A stretch of DNA of 64,000 nucleotides from Peptacetobacter hiranonis. GTDB taxonomy: Bacteria > Bacillota > Clostridia > Peptostreptococcales > Peptostreptococcaceae. Shown here one piece after another: positions 53,772 through 62,900 of this stretch; the stretch's first letter is position 1, and every line of letters begins with the position of its first letter. The position numbers and the translations under genes are program-made. The stretch is taken from positions 310,001 to 374,000 of the forward strand of contig NZ_CP036523.1 of NCBI RefSeq assembly GCF_008151785.1. Direction: 5' to 3'. The notes beneath the pieces were generated by a model that was not told the origin of the DNA, searched no databases, and saw nothing but the letters and a program-made list of their open reading frames with translations.

Positions 53772-53808
53772 ATAAGAAAAAACTTGAAACTTACGGACGG
53801 TGAAAAAA

Positions 53809-54495
53809 ATGAAATTATTATTAGCAGAGGACGAAAAAGAATTATCAAAAGCATTAAAAGCTATTTTGGAAAGTAATAGATATTCTGTAGATGCGGTTTA
53901 TGACGGAGAAGATGCAATCTACTACATGGAAAACAGTGAATATGATGCAGTTATTTTGGATATAATGATGCCAAAAGTGGACGGAATAACTGCTTTAAAA
54001 ACTGTAAGAGAAAAAGGAATTGATGTACCTATAATAATGCTTACTGCAAAATCTGAAGTGGATGACAAGGTACTGGGATTGGATAGTGGTGCAAATGACT
54101 ATCTAACAAAACCATTTTCAGCTAAGGAATTACTTGCTAGACTTAGAGTTTTAACTAGAGAAAAATCTGTAAGTAATACTTCAATAATAACTGTTGGTAA
54201 CGTATCTTTGGATACAACAACATTTGAAATGTATTCCCCAAATGGAAAATTTAGGCTAACAAATAAAGAATATCAGATGATGGAGATTTTCATGAGAAAT
54301 CCTAAACACATAGTATCTACTGAGCAACTTATAGAAAAAGTATGGGGATACGACAGCGATATGGAAAATAATGTTGTTTGGGTGTATATATCATACCTAA
54401 GAAAAAAACTAATTTCACTAAATGCAAATATTATAATAAAAGCAAATAGAAATCTTGGATATTCCCTTGAATTAGTTGAAAATGATAGTAAATAG
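53809..54495 (+). CDS. OmpR-family response regulator
   Basis: A 228-residue regulator: receiver domain with acidic Glu7/Asp8, phosphoacceptor Asp51 (VILDIMMP) and Lys in TKPFSAKELLARL, then an OmpR/PhoB winged helix (~130-224, LTNKEYQMMEIFMRN). It pairs with the histidine kinase 17 bp downstream. ATG 53809 follows GGACGGTGA. It probably binds TTTAAG repeats before itself and the VTC operon. Confidence 0.95.
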   Translation: MKLLLAEDEKELSKALKAILESNRYSVDAVYDGEDAIYYMENSEYDAVILDIMMPKVDGITALKTVREKGIDVPIIMLTAKSEVDDKVLGLDSGANDYLTKPFSAKELLARLRVLTREKSVSNTSIITVGNVSLDTTTFEMYSPNGKFRLTNKEYQMMEIFMRNPKHIVSTEQLIEKVWGYDSDMENNVVWVYISYLRKKLISLNANIIIKANRNLGYSLELVENDSK

Positions 54496-54512
54496 GACGG
54501 AGAGAATATAAA

Positions 54513-55751
54513 ATGATTGGAAAACTAAGGAAAAAATTTATAGCAGTTTCTGTGTTGTCGACATTTATAGTTTTGTCTGTAATAATATCTGGAATACATG
54601 TTATGAACTATCATAGAATAGAAAATGATGCGGATAGAATGTTGAGTCTAATTGCCGAAAATGATGGGAAAATGCCTTTTGGAAAACCAAAATTTGAAAT
54701 GGGAAAAAAAGATGATTTTGGCAAAAGGGATATGATAAAATTCTCGCCAGAAACTCCATACGAAACGAGATATTTCTCTGTCGTAATAGGAGCAAATGGT
54801 ATTGTTGAAAGGTCTGATACGGGGAAAATAGCTGCTATAGATACAGAAAGTGCAGTACAGTATGCTAAGGAAATATACAATGGAAATAAAAGTAGTGGAT
54901 TTGAAGGAAATTATAGATTCTTAAAATCTGAAAAGGATGGAGCTACTATAATAACATTTTTAGATTGTACAAGGGAACTAGATGGATTTAAATCATTTAT
55001 AGTAATAAGTGTAATTGTATCTGCAATAGGGTTATTGGCTGTATCTGCACTAATTGTAGTTGCATCAAAGGTTATCTTAAAACCAGTAGAGGAAAGTTAT
55101 ACAAAGCAGAAACAATTCATAACTAATGCAGGGCATGAAATAAAAACACCACTTACAATAATAGATGCAAACACAGAAGTAATTGAGATGATAAATGGAG
55201 CAAGTGAGTGGACAGAAAGTATAAAAAATCAGGTAAAAAGACTTTCTTCTCTTACAGCAGACTTGATTTCTCTTTCTAGAATGGAGGAGGAAAGTCGGTT
55301 TGAGATGAATGATTTCCCTATATCTGATGTTGTAGAAGAAGAGTGCGATGTATTTAAGGGAATGGCAGAGATAAAAGGAAAAGAATTAACTTCAGAAATT
55401 GAAAAAAATCTTAGTTATAATGGTGATGAAAAAGCTATTAGACAGCTTACATCAATTTTATTAGATAATGCGATAAAATATACAGACGAAAATGGAACTA
55501 TAATTGTAAAACTAAGAAAATCAGGAAGAAAAATCAATCTATCTGTATATAACACAGTTGAAAGTATAACAAAAGAGGACACAGAGAGAATGTTTGAAAG
55601 ATTTTATAGGGCAGATTTTTCAAAAAATTCAGAAACTGGTGGATATGGAATAGGGCTTTCAATAGCTAGTGCAATAGTTTCTGCCCATAAAGGAAAAATA
55701 AACGCTGAGACAGAGGATGGAAAATCCTTAAAAATAAATATAACAATTTAA
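54513..55751 (+). CDS. Sensor histidine kinase
   Basis: A 412-residue membrane kinase with helices ~8-30 and ~162-187 enclosing a ~130-residue extracellular sensor. H-box NAGHEIKTPLTIID has the phosphorylated His208. N-box LLDNAIKYT and G-box GGYGIGLSIAS complete the ATPase. The stretch of Lys, Phe and Gly between 50 and 75 is unusual. Ligand unknown; cell envelope or phosphate stress are possible guesses given the VTC operon after it. Confidence 0.94.
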   Translation: MIGKLRKKFIAVSVLSTFIVLSVIISGIHVMNYHRIENDADRMLSLIAENDGKMPFGKPKFEMGKKDDFGKRDMIKFSPETPYETRYFSVVIGANGIVERSDTGKIAAIDTESAVQYAKEIYNGNKSSGFEGNYRFLKSEKDGATIITFLDCTRELDGFKSFIVISVIVSAIGLLAVSALIVVASKVILKPVEESYTKQKQFITNAGHEIKTPLTIIDANTEVIEMINGASEWTESIKNQVKRLSSLTADLISLSRMEEESRFEMNDFPISDVVEEECDVFKGMAEIKGKELTSEIEKNLSYNGDEKAIRQLTSILLDNAIKYTDENGTIIVKLRKSGRKINLSVYNTVESITKEDTERMFERFYRADFSKNSETGGYGIGLSIASAIVSAHKGKINAETEDGKSLKINITI

Positions 55752-55765
55752 GTTTAAGAGAGAAA

Positions 55766-55800
55766 AAATAGTGGATCTAGATAGATTCGCTATTTTTTTA
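55766..55800 (+). terminator. Terminator after the histidine kinase gene
   Basis: AATAG-TGGATCT pairs with AGATTCG-CTATT (G.T pairs) and is followed by a T-run. Confidence 0.8.
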
Positions 55801-55868
55801 TTTTTAAAAACGTTGAAAACAAGGCATTTTGATGAGGTAGTATAAAAAATAAAATAAATTTAAAAACT

Positions 55869-55900
55869 TTTAAGTTTGTTTAAGGTTCGCTGAATATACT
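55869..55900 (+). promoter_or_regulatory. VTC-operon promoter with TTTAAG direct repeat
   Basis: TTTAAG at 55869-55874 and 55879-55884, exactly one DNA turn (10 bp) apart, with TATACT (55895-55900) 10 bp further. This is the geometry of an OmpR/PhoB activator site replacing the -35. Confidence 0.65.
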
Positions 55901-55933
55901 ATACCCATAAAATAAAAGAAAGGAGGAAAATAG

Positions 55934-56644
55934 ATGAGTGAATATCAGCATATATTTAAAAGATATGAGATGAAATTTATCTTAAATAGAGAACAAAAGG
56001 AAAGACTAAAAAAACTGATGTTAAATTATATGGAGGAAGATTCTTATGGAAGAAGTACCATACGAAGTCTATACTTCGATACTCCAACATATAGAATTAT
56101 AAGAGCATCTATTGAAAAACCAGTATACAGAGAAAAACTAAGAATAAGGAGCTACAAAAAGGTAGAACACGACGATGAAATATTTGTAGAGTTAAAGAAA
56201 AAATATAAAAAAGTTGTGTACAAAAGAAGAATAAATATGACAGAACAAGAGGCTATGAACTATATCTGTTGTAGAAACGACAAAGATATTGAAAAATCTC
56301 AGATAAAAAATGAGATAGACTACTTTTTAGACTACTACCAAGATATTAGACCATCGGCACTGATAACATATGATAGAGAAGCATTCTATGAAGTTGGAAA
56401 TAGAGATTTTAGAGTAACATTTGATGAGAATATACTTTGGAGAAAGGAAGACTTATCTCTATGTAGTGAAATATACGGAGATGCACTATTAGAGGAAGGA
56501 TATACATTGATGGAAGTAAAGACAATTGGAGGAATTCCAGTTTGGATGACAGACTTTCTAACAGAAGAAAAAATATACAAGGCTACTTTTTCAAAATACG
56601 GATTTGCATATAGAAGAATATTTGGAGAAAAGAAGGCAGCCTAA
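55934..56644 (+). CDS. VTC-domain protein (polyphosphate polymerase-like)
   Basis: A 236-residue stand-alone VTC domain, the catalytic fold of yeast polyphosphate polymerase Vtc4. Typical parts are RYEMKFIL near the start, SLYFDTP (~46-52), LRIRSY (72-77), FVELKKKYKKVVYKRR, and the late EGYTLMEVKTIGGIPVW. The basic tunnel residues are preserved. Many bacterial members sit with DUF4956 membrane proteins, as here. Activity in bacteria is mostly untested; it may also bind polyphosphate. Confidence 0.9.
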   Translation: MSEYQHIFKRYEMKFILNREQKERLKKLMLNYMEEDSYGRSTIRSLYFDTPTYRIIRASIEKPVYREKLRIRSYKKVEHDDEIFVELKKKYKKVVYKRRINMTEQEAMNYICCRNDKDIEKSQIKNEIDYFLDYYQDIRPSALITYDREAFYEVGNRDFRVTFDENILWRKEDLSLCSEIYGDALLEEGYTLMEVKTIGGIPVWMTDFLTEEKIYKATFSKYGFAYRRIFGEKKAA

Positions 56645-56755
56645 AAATTGGGATTATGTAACTAAAAAATGACTATAAAAACTAGGGATATAAAGATTGT
56701 AAAATAAATTTGAACGATAAAAAACTAAAAAAAGGAAATAAAAAGGGGAAGATAT

Positions 56756-57445
56756 ATGAACGCATTATTTATAGGGATATTTAGCAGTGGGGTAACGGAA
56801 ACTCTAGCTGTATCAAAATTTTTAATTTGCATAGGTGCATCGATAGTAATAGGGATTATACTAACTTTGGCTTATATGTACAAAACAAAATATACTAAAA
56901 GCTTTGCAGCCACATTAGCAATACTACCAACAGTGGTATGTGTGATAATTATGATGGTAAACGGAAATGTAGGAGCAGGGGTAGCAGTAGCAGGGGCGTT
57001 TAGTTTGGTAAGATTTAGATCAGTTCCTGGAACAGCAAAGGAAATTGGTGCTATATTTATCGCAATGGGTGCTGGTCTAATAACAGGAATGGGATATATT
57101 GGTTTTGCCTTCCTATTTGCGATAATAATAGGAGCAGTGGAAATGATATACTCATCTATTAACTTTGGAAACACAAAAAACGAAAAGTACAAGACTATTA
57201 CAATAACAATACCAGAGGATTTAGACTACCCAGGAGTTTTTGGTGGGATATTTAAAGAATATACAGATGAATATGAATTGGTACGGGTAAAGACAACTAA
57301 CATGGGAAGCTTGTTTAGATTGACATACGATATAAGCATGAAAAAGGGGATGTCTGAAAAAGAATTAATAGATAAATTAAGATGCAGAAATGGTAATTTA
57401 GAAATATGTATGTCAAAACAGGTGACTACAATAGGGGAACTGTAG
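56756..57445 (+). CDS. DUF4956 membrane protein
   Basis: A 229-residue protein with about four helices in residues 20-140 (SIVIGIILTLAYMYKTKYTKSF; LPTVVCVIIMMVNGNVGAGVAVAGAFSLVRFRS, cut here at short parts) and a soluble C-terminal ~85-residue domain. SLVRFRSVPGTAKE is the DUF4956 hallmark. It might channel or couple polyphosphate produced by the VTC protein across the membrane (inference). AAGGGGAAG is the ribosome binding site. Confidence 0.88.
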   Translation: MNALFIGIFSSGVTETLAVSKFLICIGASIVIGIILTLAYMYKTKYTKSFAATLAILPTVVCVIIMMVNGNVGAGVAVAGAFSLVRFRSVPGTAKEIGAIFIAMGAGLITGMGYIGFAFLFAIIIGAVEMIYSSINFGNTKNEKYKTITITIPEDLDYPGVFGGIFKEYTDEYELVRVKTTNMGSLFRLTYDISMKKGMSEKELIDKLRCRNGNLEICMSKQVTTIGEL

Positions 57446-57467
57446 GCATATTAAAGGGGGGATGACT

Positions 57468-59420
57468 ATGAATAAGAAACTAATGTCGCTATTAACAGCA
57501 GTTGCGATAGTAGTTTCTCTTTCTGGATGCACTAATAGCGCAGAAGATTCTGAAGAGAAAACAAAAACAGCAGTAGCAACTGCAAGTGAAATAAATGTAT
57601 CTGAGATGTTTACCGACAGCGATAAAGAAGTAGGATACGACGAAGAAAATTCGTCAAAAATAGAATTAAACAAAACTACGGCAACTTTTGACTCAGATGA
57701 TGTTTCAATAGATGGGACAACAGTTACGATAAAAAATGAAGGAACGTATATTGTAAGTGGAGATTTAGAAAATGGAAAAATAATAGTTGATTCAGAAAAA
57801 ACAGATAAACTACAGATAGTATTAAATGGAGCAAATATATCTTGTAAAGGTTCAGCTCCTATATATGTAAAACAGGCGGATAAAGTATTTCTAACATTGG
57901 CTAATGAAACTACAAATACACTTACATCTACAGGGGAATATGAAACTAGTGAAGATAATGTTGATGCAGCAATATTTTCAAAGGACGATTTAACACTTAA
58001 TGGAACAGGAATATTAACTGTAAAAAGTGAATCAGGTCATGGAATAGTATCAAAGGATGATTTAGTGGTAACTAGTGGAACATACAACATAAATGCAGCA
58101 TCACATGGACTATCAGCTAACGATAGTATAAGAATTGCAGATGGAAAATTTAGTATAACATCTGGAAAAGACGGACTTCACTCAGAAAATACAGATGATA
58201 CAAAACTGGGATATATATATGTAGCAGATGGAGAATTTAATATAACTGCTGGATACGATGCACTAGATGCAAGTAGTGCAATACAGTCAGATGGAGGAAC
58301 ATTTGATGTAACAACAGGCGGAGGAAGTGCAAAAGCAGCATCAAAACGTGGAGGTGCTCCTGAAGGAGAAAAACCATCTGGAGAACGTCCTAAAATGCCA
58401 AGTAGAGATGGGGAAAAACCAATAGGCAATCCTCCATCAGGCAATGAAAATGGAGAACCACCAACTAAACCAGAAGGAGAATCTTCTCAGCAGAATAGCA
58501 CAAGTGAAAGTGGAAATACTTCAAACGAAAATACTAGCAACAAAAGTGAGAATACTAACACAACGGAAAACTCAAGTACTGAAGAAAGTACAAACAGCAT
58601 GAAGGGATTAAAAGCAGAAACAAATCTTGTTTTAAACGGAGGTACATACAATATAGATTCTTGTGATGATTCAATTCACTCAAATAAGGATGTCACAATA
58701 ACTAATGGAGCATATAGTATAAAATCAGGAGATGATGCTGTTCATGCAGAGGAAACAACAAAAATAACTAACGGAAATATAAATATAACGAAGAGTTATG
58801 AAGGGATAGAAGGTTTAGATATAGAGTTAAAAGGCGGAAAAATAACTGTTGTAGCTGACGATGATGGTATTAATGCAGCTGGTGGAAATGACGACAGTGG
58901 AACAGTAGAGCCTTTTGAAAATAAAGGTGGAATGAATGAAGCAACTAATGGAAGTATAACTATCTCTAGTGGAAATATAGATATAAATGCTGCTGGAGAT
59001 GGGATAGATGCCAATGGGGATTTAACTGTGACAGGTGGTACAACTTATGTTTCAGGATCTGAAAATGGCGGAAATTCAGCCCTAGATTATTCTGGAGATG
59101 CAAAGATAACAGGTGGTACATTTGTAGCTGTTGGAATGTCAGAGATGAGTCAGAACTTTGGTGACGATTCTACACAGGGTGCGATTATGATAAATAAAGA
59201 TGATACTCAGGAAAAAGGTACGAAGATTAGCTTGAAAGATAGTAGTGGTGAGGAGCTAGTTTCGTATACTTCTAAGAAGTCTTTCAATTCTGTGCTTGTT
59301 AGTTGCAAGGGAATTGAAAAGGATGGTAGTTATACTATGAGTATTGGAGATGAAGACAGTGCAGTTCAGATGAGTTCTCTTGTGTATTCTGAGGGAACAA
59401 AGTCTAGAACGATGAAATAA
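57468..59420 (+). CDS. Lipoprotein with carbohydrate-binding DUF4353 domain
   Basis: A 650-residue surface lipoprotein. Signal ends in a lipobox, VSLSGC (Cys ~23). The rest is a repetitive beta-helix-like DUF4353 carbohydrate-binding domain, with repeated NGTY/SGTY...ITSGKDG..S turns. A low-complexity insert (~300-385) is rich in Pro, Gly, Lys, Ser and Asn. In other Firmicutes it follows VTC-DUF4956 genes, often with CotH. ATG 57468 follows GGGGGG. Function unknown; it may be cell-wall or exopolymer binding. Confidence 0.9.
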   Translation: MNKKLMSLLTAVAIVVSLSGCTNSAEDSEEKTKTAVATASEINVSEMFTDSDKEVGYDEENSSKIELNKTTATFDSDDVSIDGTTVTIKNEGTYIVSGDLENGKIIVDSEKTDKLQIVLNGANISCKGSAPIYVKQADKVFLTLANETTNTLTSTGEYETSEDNVDAAIFSKDDLTLNGTGILTVKSESGHGIVSKDDLVVTSGTYNINAASHGLSANDSIRIADGKFSITSGKDGLHSENTDDTKLGYIYVADGEFNITAGYDALDASSAIQSDGGTFDVTTGGGSAKAASKRGGAPEGEKPSGERPKMPSRDGEKPIGNPPSGNENGEPPTKPEGESSQQNSTSESGNTSNENTSNKSENTNTTENSSTEESTNSMKGLKAETNLVLNGGTYNIDSCDDSIHSNKDVTITNGAYSIKSGDDAVHAEETTKITNGNINITKSYEGIEGLDIELKGGKITVVADDDGINAAGGNDDSGTVEPFENKGGMNEATNGSITISSGNIDINAAGDGIDANGDLTVTGGTTYVSGSENGGNSALDYSGDAKITGGTFVAVGMSEMSQNFGDDSTQGAIMINKDDTQEKGTKISLKDSSGEELVSYTSKKSFNSVLVSCKGIEKDGSYTMSIGDEDSAVQMSSLVYSEGTKSRTMK

Positions 59421-59449
59421 ATCCTCAATCAAACATACTAAACTGGGAA

Positions 59450-59486
59450 AACAGAGTCTAGAGATAGGCTCTGTTTTCTTTTTTTG
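59450..59486 (+). terminator. Terminator after the lipoprotein gene
   Basis: ACAGAGTCT pairs with AGGCTCTGT, followed by TTCTTTTTTT. The restriction-modification island starts after it. Confidence 0.88.
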
Positions 59487-59549
59487 TGTGGAGGTTATTA
59501 ATAATAAAAAAACTGTCAAAAATATTAAATAGAAGGAAGGAGGAGAACT

Positions 59550-60281
59550 ATGATAAATTGGGAACCAAGTAATTTTAAACTTGAAACAGGAACTGTATGG
59601 ATATTTCCTGAAAGAGGTAGTTGGGCTACACATACTCCAAAATATAGGGGAAACTTTTCACCCTATGTTCCAAGAAATTTAATTTTAAGATATTCAAAAA
59701 AAGGAGATATGATATTAGACCAATTTGCTGGTGGAGGAACAACTCTTATAGAAGCAAAATTGTTAGGTAGAAATATTATAGGTGTAGATGTAAATATTCA
59801 AGCATTAGCTCTATGTAGGTCTAGTACAAATTTTGAATACAAGAATTCAAGCAAAGTATATTTGAGAAGAGGGGATGCTAGAAATTTAAATTTTATACCA
59901 GATGAAAAAATTGATTTTATTTGTACACATCCACCTTACGCAGATGCAATAAAATACAGTAAAGATATTGTTGAAGATATTTCTTTATTAGATTATAAAA
60001 GTTTTTTAAAAGAGATGGAGAAAGTAGCAAAAGAGAGTTATAGAGTTTTAAAAAAGGGAAAATATTGTGCAATTCTTATGGGTGATATCAGAAAAAATGG
60101 TAATGTTATACCATTAGGATTTGAAGTTATGAATATTTTCAAAAATGTAGGATTTATTAATAAGGAAATAATCATAAAGGAGCAGTATAATTGTAAAAGT
60201 ACAGATTATTGGATTAAGAAAAGTTTTGAAAGAAATTTCTTATTGCTAGAGCATGAATATTTATTTGTATTTAGAAAATGA
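59550..60281 (+). CDS. DNA methyltransferase with HPPY motif (solo)
   Basis: A 243-residue MTase: motif I DQFAGGGTT (~57-65), acidic VDVN, and catalytic THPPYADAIKYS (~130-141), with N-terminal ISO of unknown role. THPPY fits N4-cytosine or N6-adenine MTases. No restriction enzyme is next to it; the following genes form their own DpnII unit. Recognition site unknown. AAGGAGGAG precedes the start. Could be a solo epigenetic regulator or partner of the island. Confidence 0.85.
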   Translation: MINWEPSNFKLETGTVWIFPERGSWATHTPKYRGNFSPYVPRNLILRYSKKGDMILDQFAGGGTTLIEAKLLGRNIIGVDVNIQALALCRSSTNFEYKNSSKVYLRRGDARNLNFIPDEKIDFICTHPPYADAIKYSKDIVEDISLLDYKSFLKEMEKVAKESYRVLKKGKYCAILMGDIRKNGNVIPLGFEVMNIFKNVGFINKEIIIKEQYNCKSTDYWIKKSFERNFLLLEHEYLFVFRK

Positions 60282-60318
60282 TAATAAACATGAATAATAT
60301 GTCAAAAGTTGTGTTAAC

Positions 60319-60362
60319 TTGTTTTTTTCTTTTTTTCAATCTATAATTGTTCTATAGATTGA
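60319..60362 (+). promoter_or_regulatory. dpnM promoter with a palindrome over the -10
   Basis: TTGTTT (60319-60324), 17-bp spacer, TATAAT (60342-60347). TCAATCTATA (60336-60345) and TATAGATTGA (60353-60362) are perfect 10-bp arms with 7 bp between, covering the -10 and start. This is a probable operator or leader hairpin. Confidence 0.7.
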
Positions 60363-60382
60363 GAATAAAGAAAGGATAAAGT

Positions 60383-61219
60383 ATGAGCAATAATGTGAAA
60401 GTAGCTCCATTTTTAAAATGGGCAGGAGGAAAAAGACAATTATTAAATCAGATAAAAGAGAGAATGCCTAAAGAATATAATGATTATTACGAGCCATTTA
60501 TAGGTGGAGGTGCTGTTTTATTTGAGTTACAACCAGAAAAAGCTACAATAAACGATATAAATACATCACTGATTAATGTATATAGACAAGTTAAAGATAA
60601 TACTGAAGAATTTATAGAATTAGTAAATAAACTAGATTCAGAAATGTGGGAAGATGGTAAGGAATACTATCTAGATATCAGAGAAAAATACAATGATAAA
60701 TTACTAAAAAATGAATACGATTTAGAACTTGCTGCATTATTTACTTTTATGAATAAACATTGTTTCAATGGTTTATATAGAGTAAATAAAAAAGGTCTTT
60801 TTAATGTACCTTACAATAAAAGTAGAAGAACTTCTATAGAGGAAGAAGCTGTTAGAGAAACTGCAAAATTTTTAAAAACAGTAAATATATTAGAAGGTGA
60901 TTTTGAAGAAGCTTGTAAGGATGCTAAAAAAGGAGATTTTATATTCTTTGATAGTCCTTATGCTCCATTAAATCCAACTTCATTTGAAGCATACACAAAA
61001 GAAGGGTTTGATGTAGAAAGTCATAAGAGATTAGCGCAATTATATGATGAATTAACAGAAAGAGGATGTTATTGTATGTTGACTAATCACAATACGGAAT
61101 TTATAAATGAGTTGTATTCAAATAAAGGATATAGAATAGATGTTGTTAGTGTAAAAAGAATGATAAATTCTGATGCATCAAATCGAAAAGGGGAGGAAGT
61201 AATTATTTGTAATTACTAG
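60383..61219 (+). CDS. dpnM: Dam-type N6-adenine methyltransferase (DpnM-like, GATC)
   Basis: A 278-residue alpha-class MTase: APFLKWAGGKRQLLNQI (SAM motif, ~7-23) and a catalytic DSPYAPLNP (~193-201), with HCFNGLYRVN... FNVPYN between. DSPY replaces the usual DPPY. Together with dpnA and a DpnII endonuclease it defines a GATC system; it methylates double-stranded GATC to protect the host. Confidence 0.92.
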   Translation: MSNNVKVAPFLKWAGGKRQLLNQIKERMPKEYNDYYEPFIGGGAVLFELQPEKATINDINTSLINVYRQVKDNTEEFIELVNKLDSEMWEDGKEYYLDIREKYNDKLLKNEYDLELAALFTFMNKHCFNGLYRVNKKGLFNVPYNKSRRTSIEEEAVRETAKFLKTVNILEGDFEEACKDAKKGDFIFFDSPYAPLNPTSFEAYTKEGFDVESHKRLAQLYDELTERGCYCMLTNHNTEFINELYSNKGYRIDVVSVKRMINSDASNRKGEEVIICNY

Positions 61220-61223
61220 AAAA

Positions 61224-62027
61224 ATGGAAGAAAAAATAATATCTAAATCAGTTGAAATATATTATGAGGATGAAAAAAGTAAACTTATACTAGGGGATAC
61301 TTTTTCAATACTTTCTAAAATAAAAAAAGAAAGTATTGATATGATATTTGCAGATCCGCCATATTTTTTAAGTAATAATGGGATTACTTGTAGTGGTGGA
61401 AAAATGGTATCTGTAAATAAAGGAAGTTGGGATACTTTAAATCTTGGAAATAGTGTTTCTGAGAAGCATAAATTTAATAGAAAATGGATAAAAATGTGTA
61501 AAAGAGTTTTAAAACCAAATGGAACAATATGGATTTCAGGAACAATGCATAATATATATTCAATAGGAATGGCTTTAGAACAAGAAGGATTTAAAATAAT
61601 AAATAATATAACATGGCAAAAGACTAATCCACCACCAAATCTAGCATGTAGATGCTTTACTCATTCTACAGAAACTGTTTTATGGGCAAAGAAGAATGAT
61701 AAAAAAAGTAAGCATTTATTTAATTATAATGATATGAAAGAAATGAATGGTGGGAAACAAATGAAGGATGTTTGGACTGGTAGCTTAACTAAAAAAAGCG
61801 AAAAGTCAGAAGGAAAGCATCCAACACAAAAGCCAGAATATTTATTAGAGAGAATAGTAATTTCTTCTACTGAAGAAAATCAGATAATACTAGATCCTTT
61901 TTGTGGCTCTGGAACAACAGGAGTTATAGCAAAAAGATATGGAAGAAAATTTATCGGTATAGATAATGAAATAGAATATCTAAATATAACTAAAAAAAGA
62001 TTGGAGAAAGAGGATTATGAAGGGTAG
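61224..62027 (+). CDS. dpnA: DNA adenine methyltransferase (DpnA-like)
   Basis: A 267-residue beta-class MTase: catalytic ADPPYFLSNNG (~42-52) comes before SAM-binding DPFCGSGTTG (~231-240), the reverse order of DpnM. In Streptococcus pneumoniae, DpnA methylates GATC on single-stranded DNA, protecting incoming plasmids. It starts 4 bp after dpnM and ends overlapping the nuclease start by 11 bp. Confidence 0.93.
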   Translation: MEEKIISKSVEIYYEDEKSKLILGDTFSILSKIKKESIDMIFADPPYFLSNNGITCSGGKMVSVNKGSWDTLNLGNSVSEKHKFNRKWIKMCKRVLKPNGTIWISGTMHNIYSIGMALEQEGFKIINNITWQKTNPPPNLACRCFTHSTETVLWAKKNDKKSKHLFNYNDMKEMNGGKQMKDVWTGSLTKKSEKSEGKHPTQKPEYLLERIVISSTEENQIILDPFCGSGTTGVIAKRYGRKFIGIDNEIEYLNITKKRLEKEDYEG

Positions 62028-62883
62028 AGATTTTGATTTATGGAGAAGTAAGTTTAGAAAAAGCATATCAAGTTATGATTATTATGTAGATTTTGAGAAA
62101 GTTAAAAAAAATATTGGTGATATAAAAATAGAGCTTAATATACTTAATTCCTTAGTAGGTTCTAAAAATATAGAAAGTGATTTTGAAAAAATTGTAAGTA
62201 AGTATCCAGAAACATTGAAATGTATCCCAATATTATTAGCTGTTAGAGCTGATGAACTATATGCTCAAGATGAAGATGGAGCATTTGATTACAATTTTAA
62301 AAATATAAATCAGAGTGTAGAACAGTACAAGATATTTATGAAAAAAACTGGTTTATTTGATATGCTTCAAAATCACATAGTTAATAACTTAGTGGATTAT
62401 GTATATGGTGTAGAAACAGGTCTAGATTCTAATGGTAGAAAAAATAGAGGCGGACACCAGATGGAAGATCTTGTTGAAAGATATATAAAAAAAGCTGGGT
62501 TTATAAAAGATGTAAACTACTTTAAAGAGTTAAAAACAACTGAAATGGAAAAAATGTGGAATCTAGATTTATCAGTATTATCTAATAAAGGCAAGGTTGT
62601 AAAAAGATTCGATTTTGTGATAAAGACAGAGAGTACAATTTATGCAATAGAAACTAATTTCTATGCAAGTCAGGGATCGAAGTTAAATGAAACAGCAAGA
62701 AGTTATAAGATGATAGCTCAGGAAGCAGAAGAAATAGAAGGATTTAAATTTGTTTGGTTTACAGATGGTTTAGGCTGGCAATCAGCGAGAGAAAATCTTA
62801 GAGAAACATTTGATATTATGGAACATATTTATAATATTGATGATTTAGAAAATAATATAATATTAAAAGAAATTAAATCTTAG
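62017..62883 (+). CDS. dpnB: DpnII-type restriction endonuclease (GATC)
   Basis: A 288-residue DpnII-family nuclease (dpnB in pneumococcus) that cuts unmethylated GATC. Family signatures: GLDSNGRKNRGGHQMEDLVE, RFDFVIKTESTIYAIETNFYASQGSKLNE (given as short parts), where D and ExN are the PD-(D/E)xK core. Translational coupling to dpnA (11-bp overlap) helps keep the nuclease behind the methylases. Confidence 0.94.
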   Translation: MKGRDFDLWRSKFRKSISSYDYYVDFEKVKKNIGDIKIELNILNSLVGSKNIESDFEKIVSKYPETLKCIPILLAVRADELYAQDEDGAFDYNFKNINQSVEQYKIFMKKTGLFDMLQNHIVNNLVDYVYGVETGLDSNGRKNRGGHQMEDLVERYIKKAGFIKDVNYFKELKTTEMEKMWNLDLSVLSNKGKVVKRFDFVIKTESTIYAIETNFYASQGSKLNETARSYKMIAQEAEEIEGFKFVWFTDGLGWQSARENLRETFDIMEHIYNIDDLENNIILKEIKS

Positions 62884-62900
62884 AAAGGTAATAGTTATTC

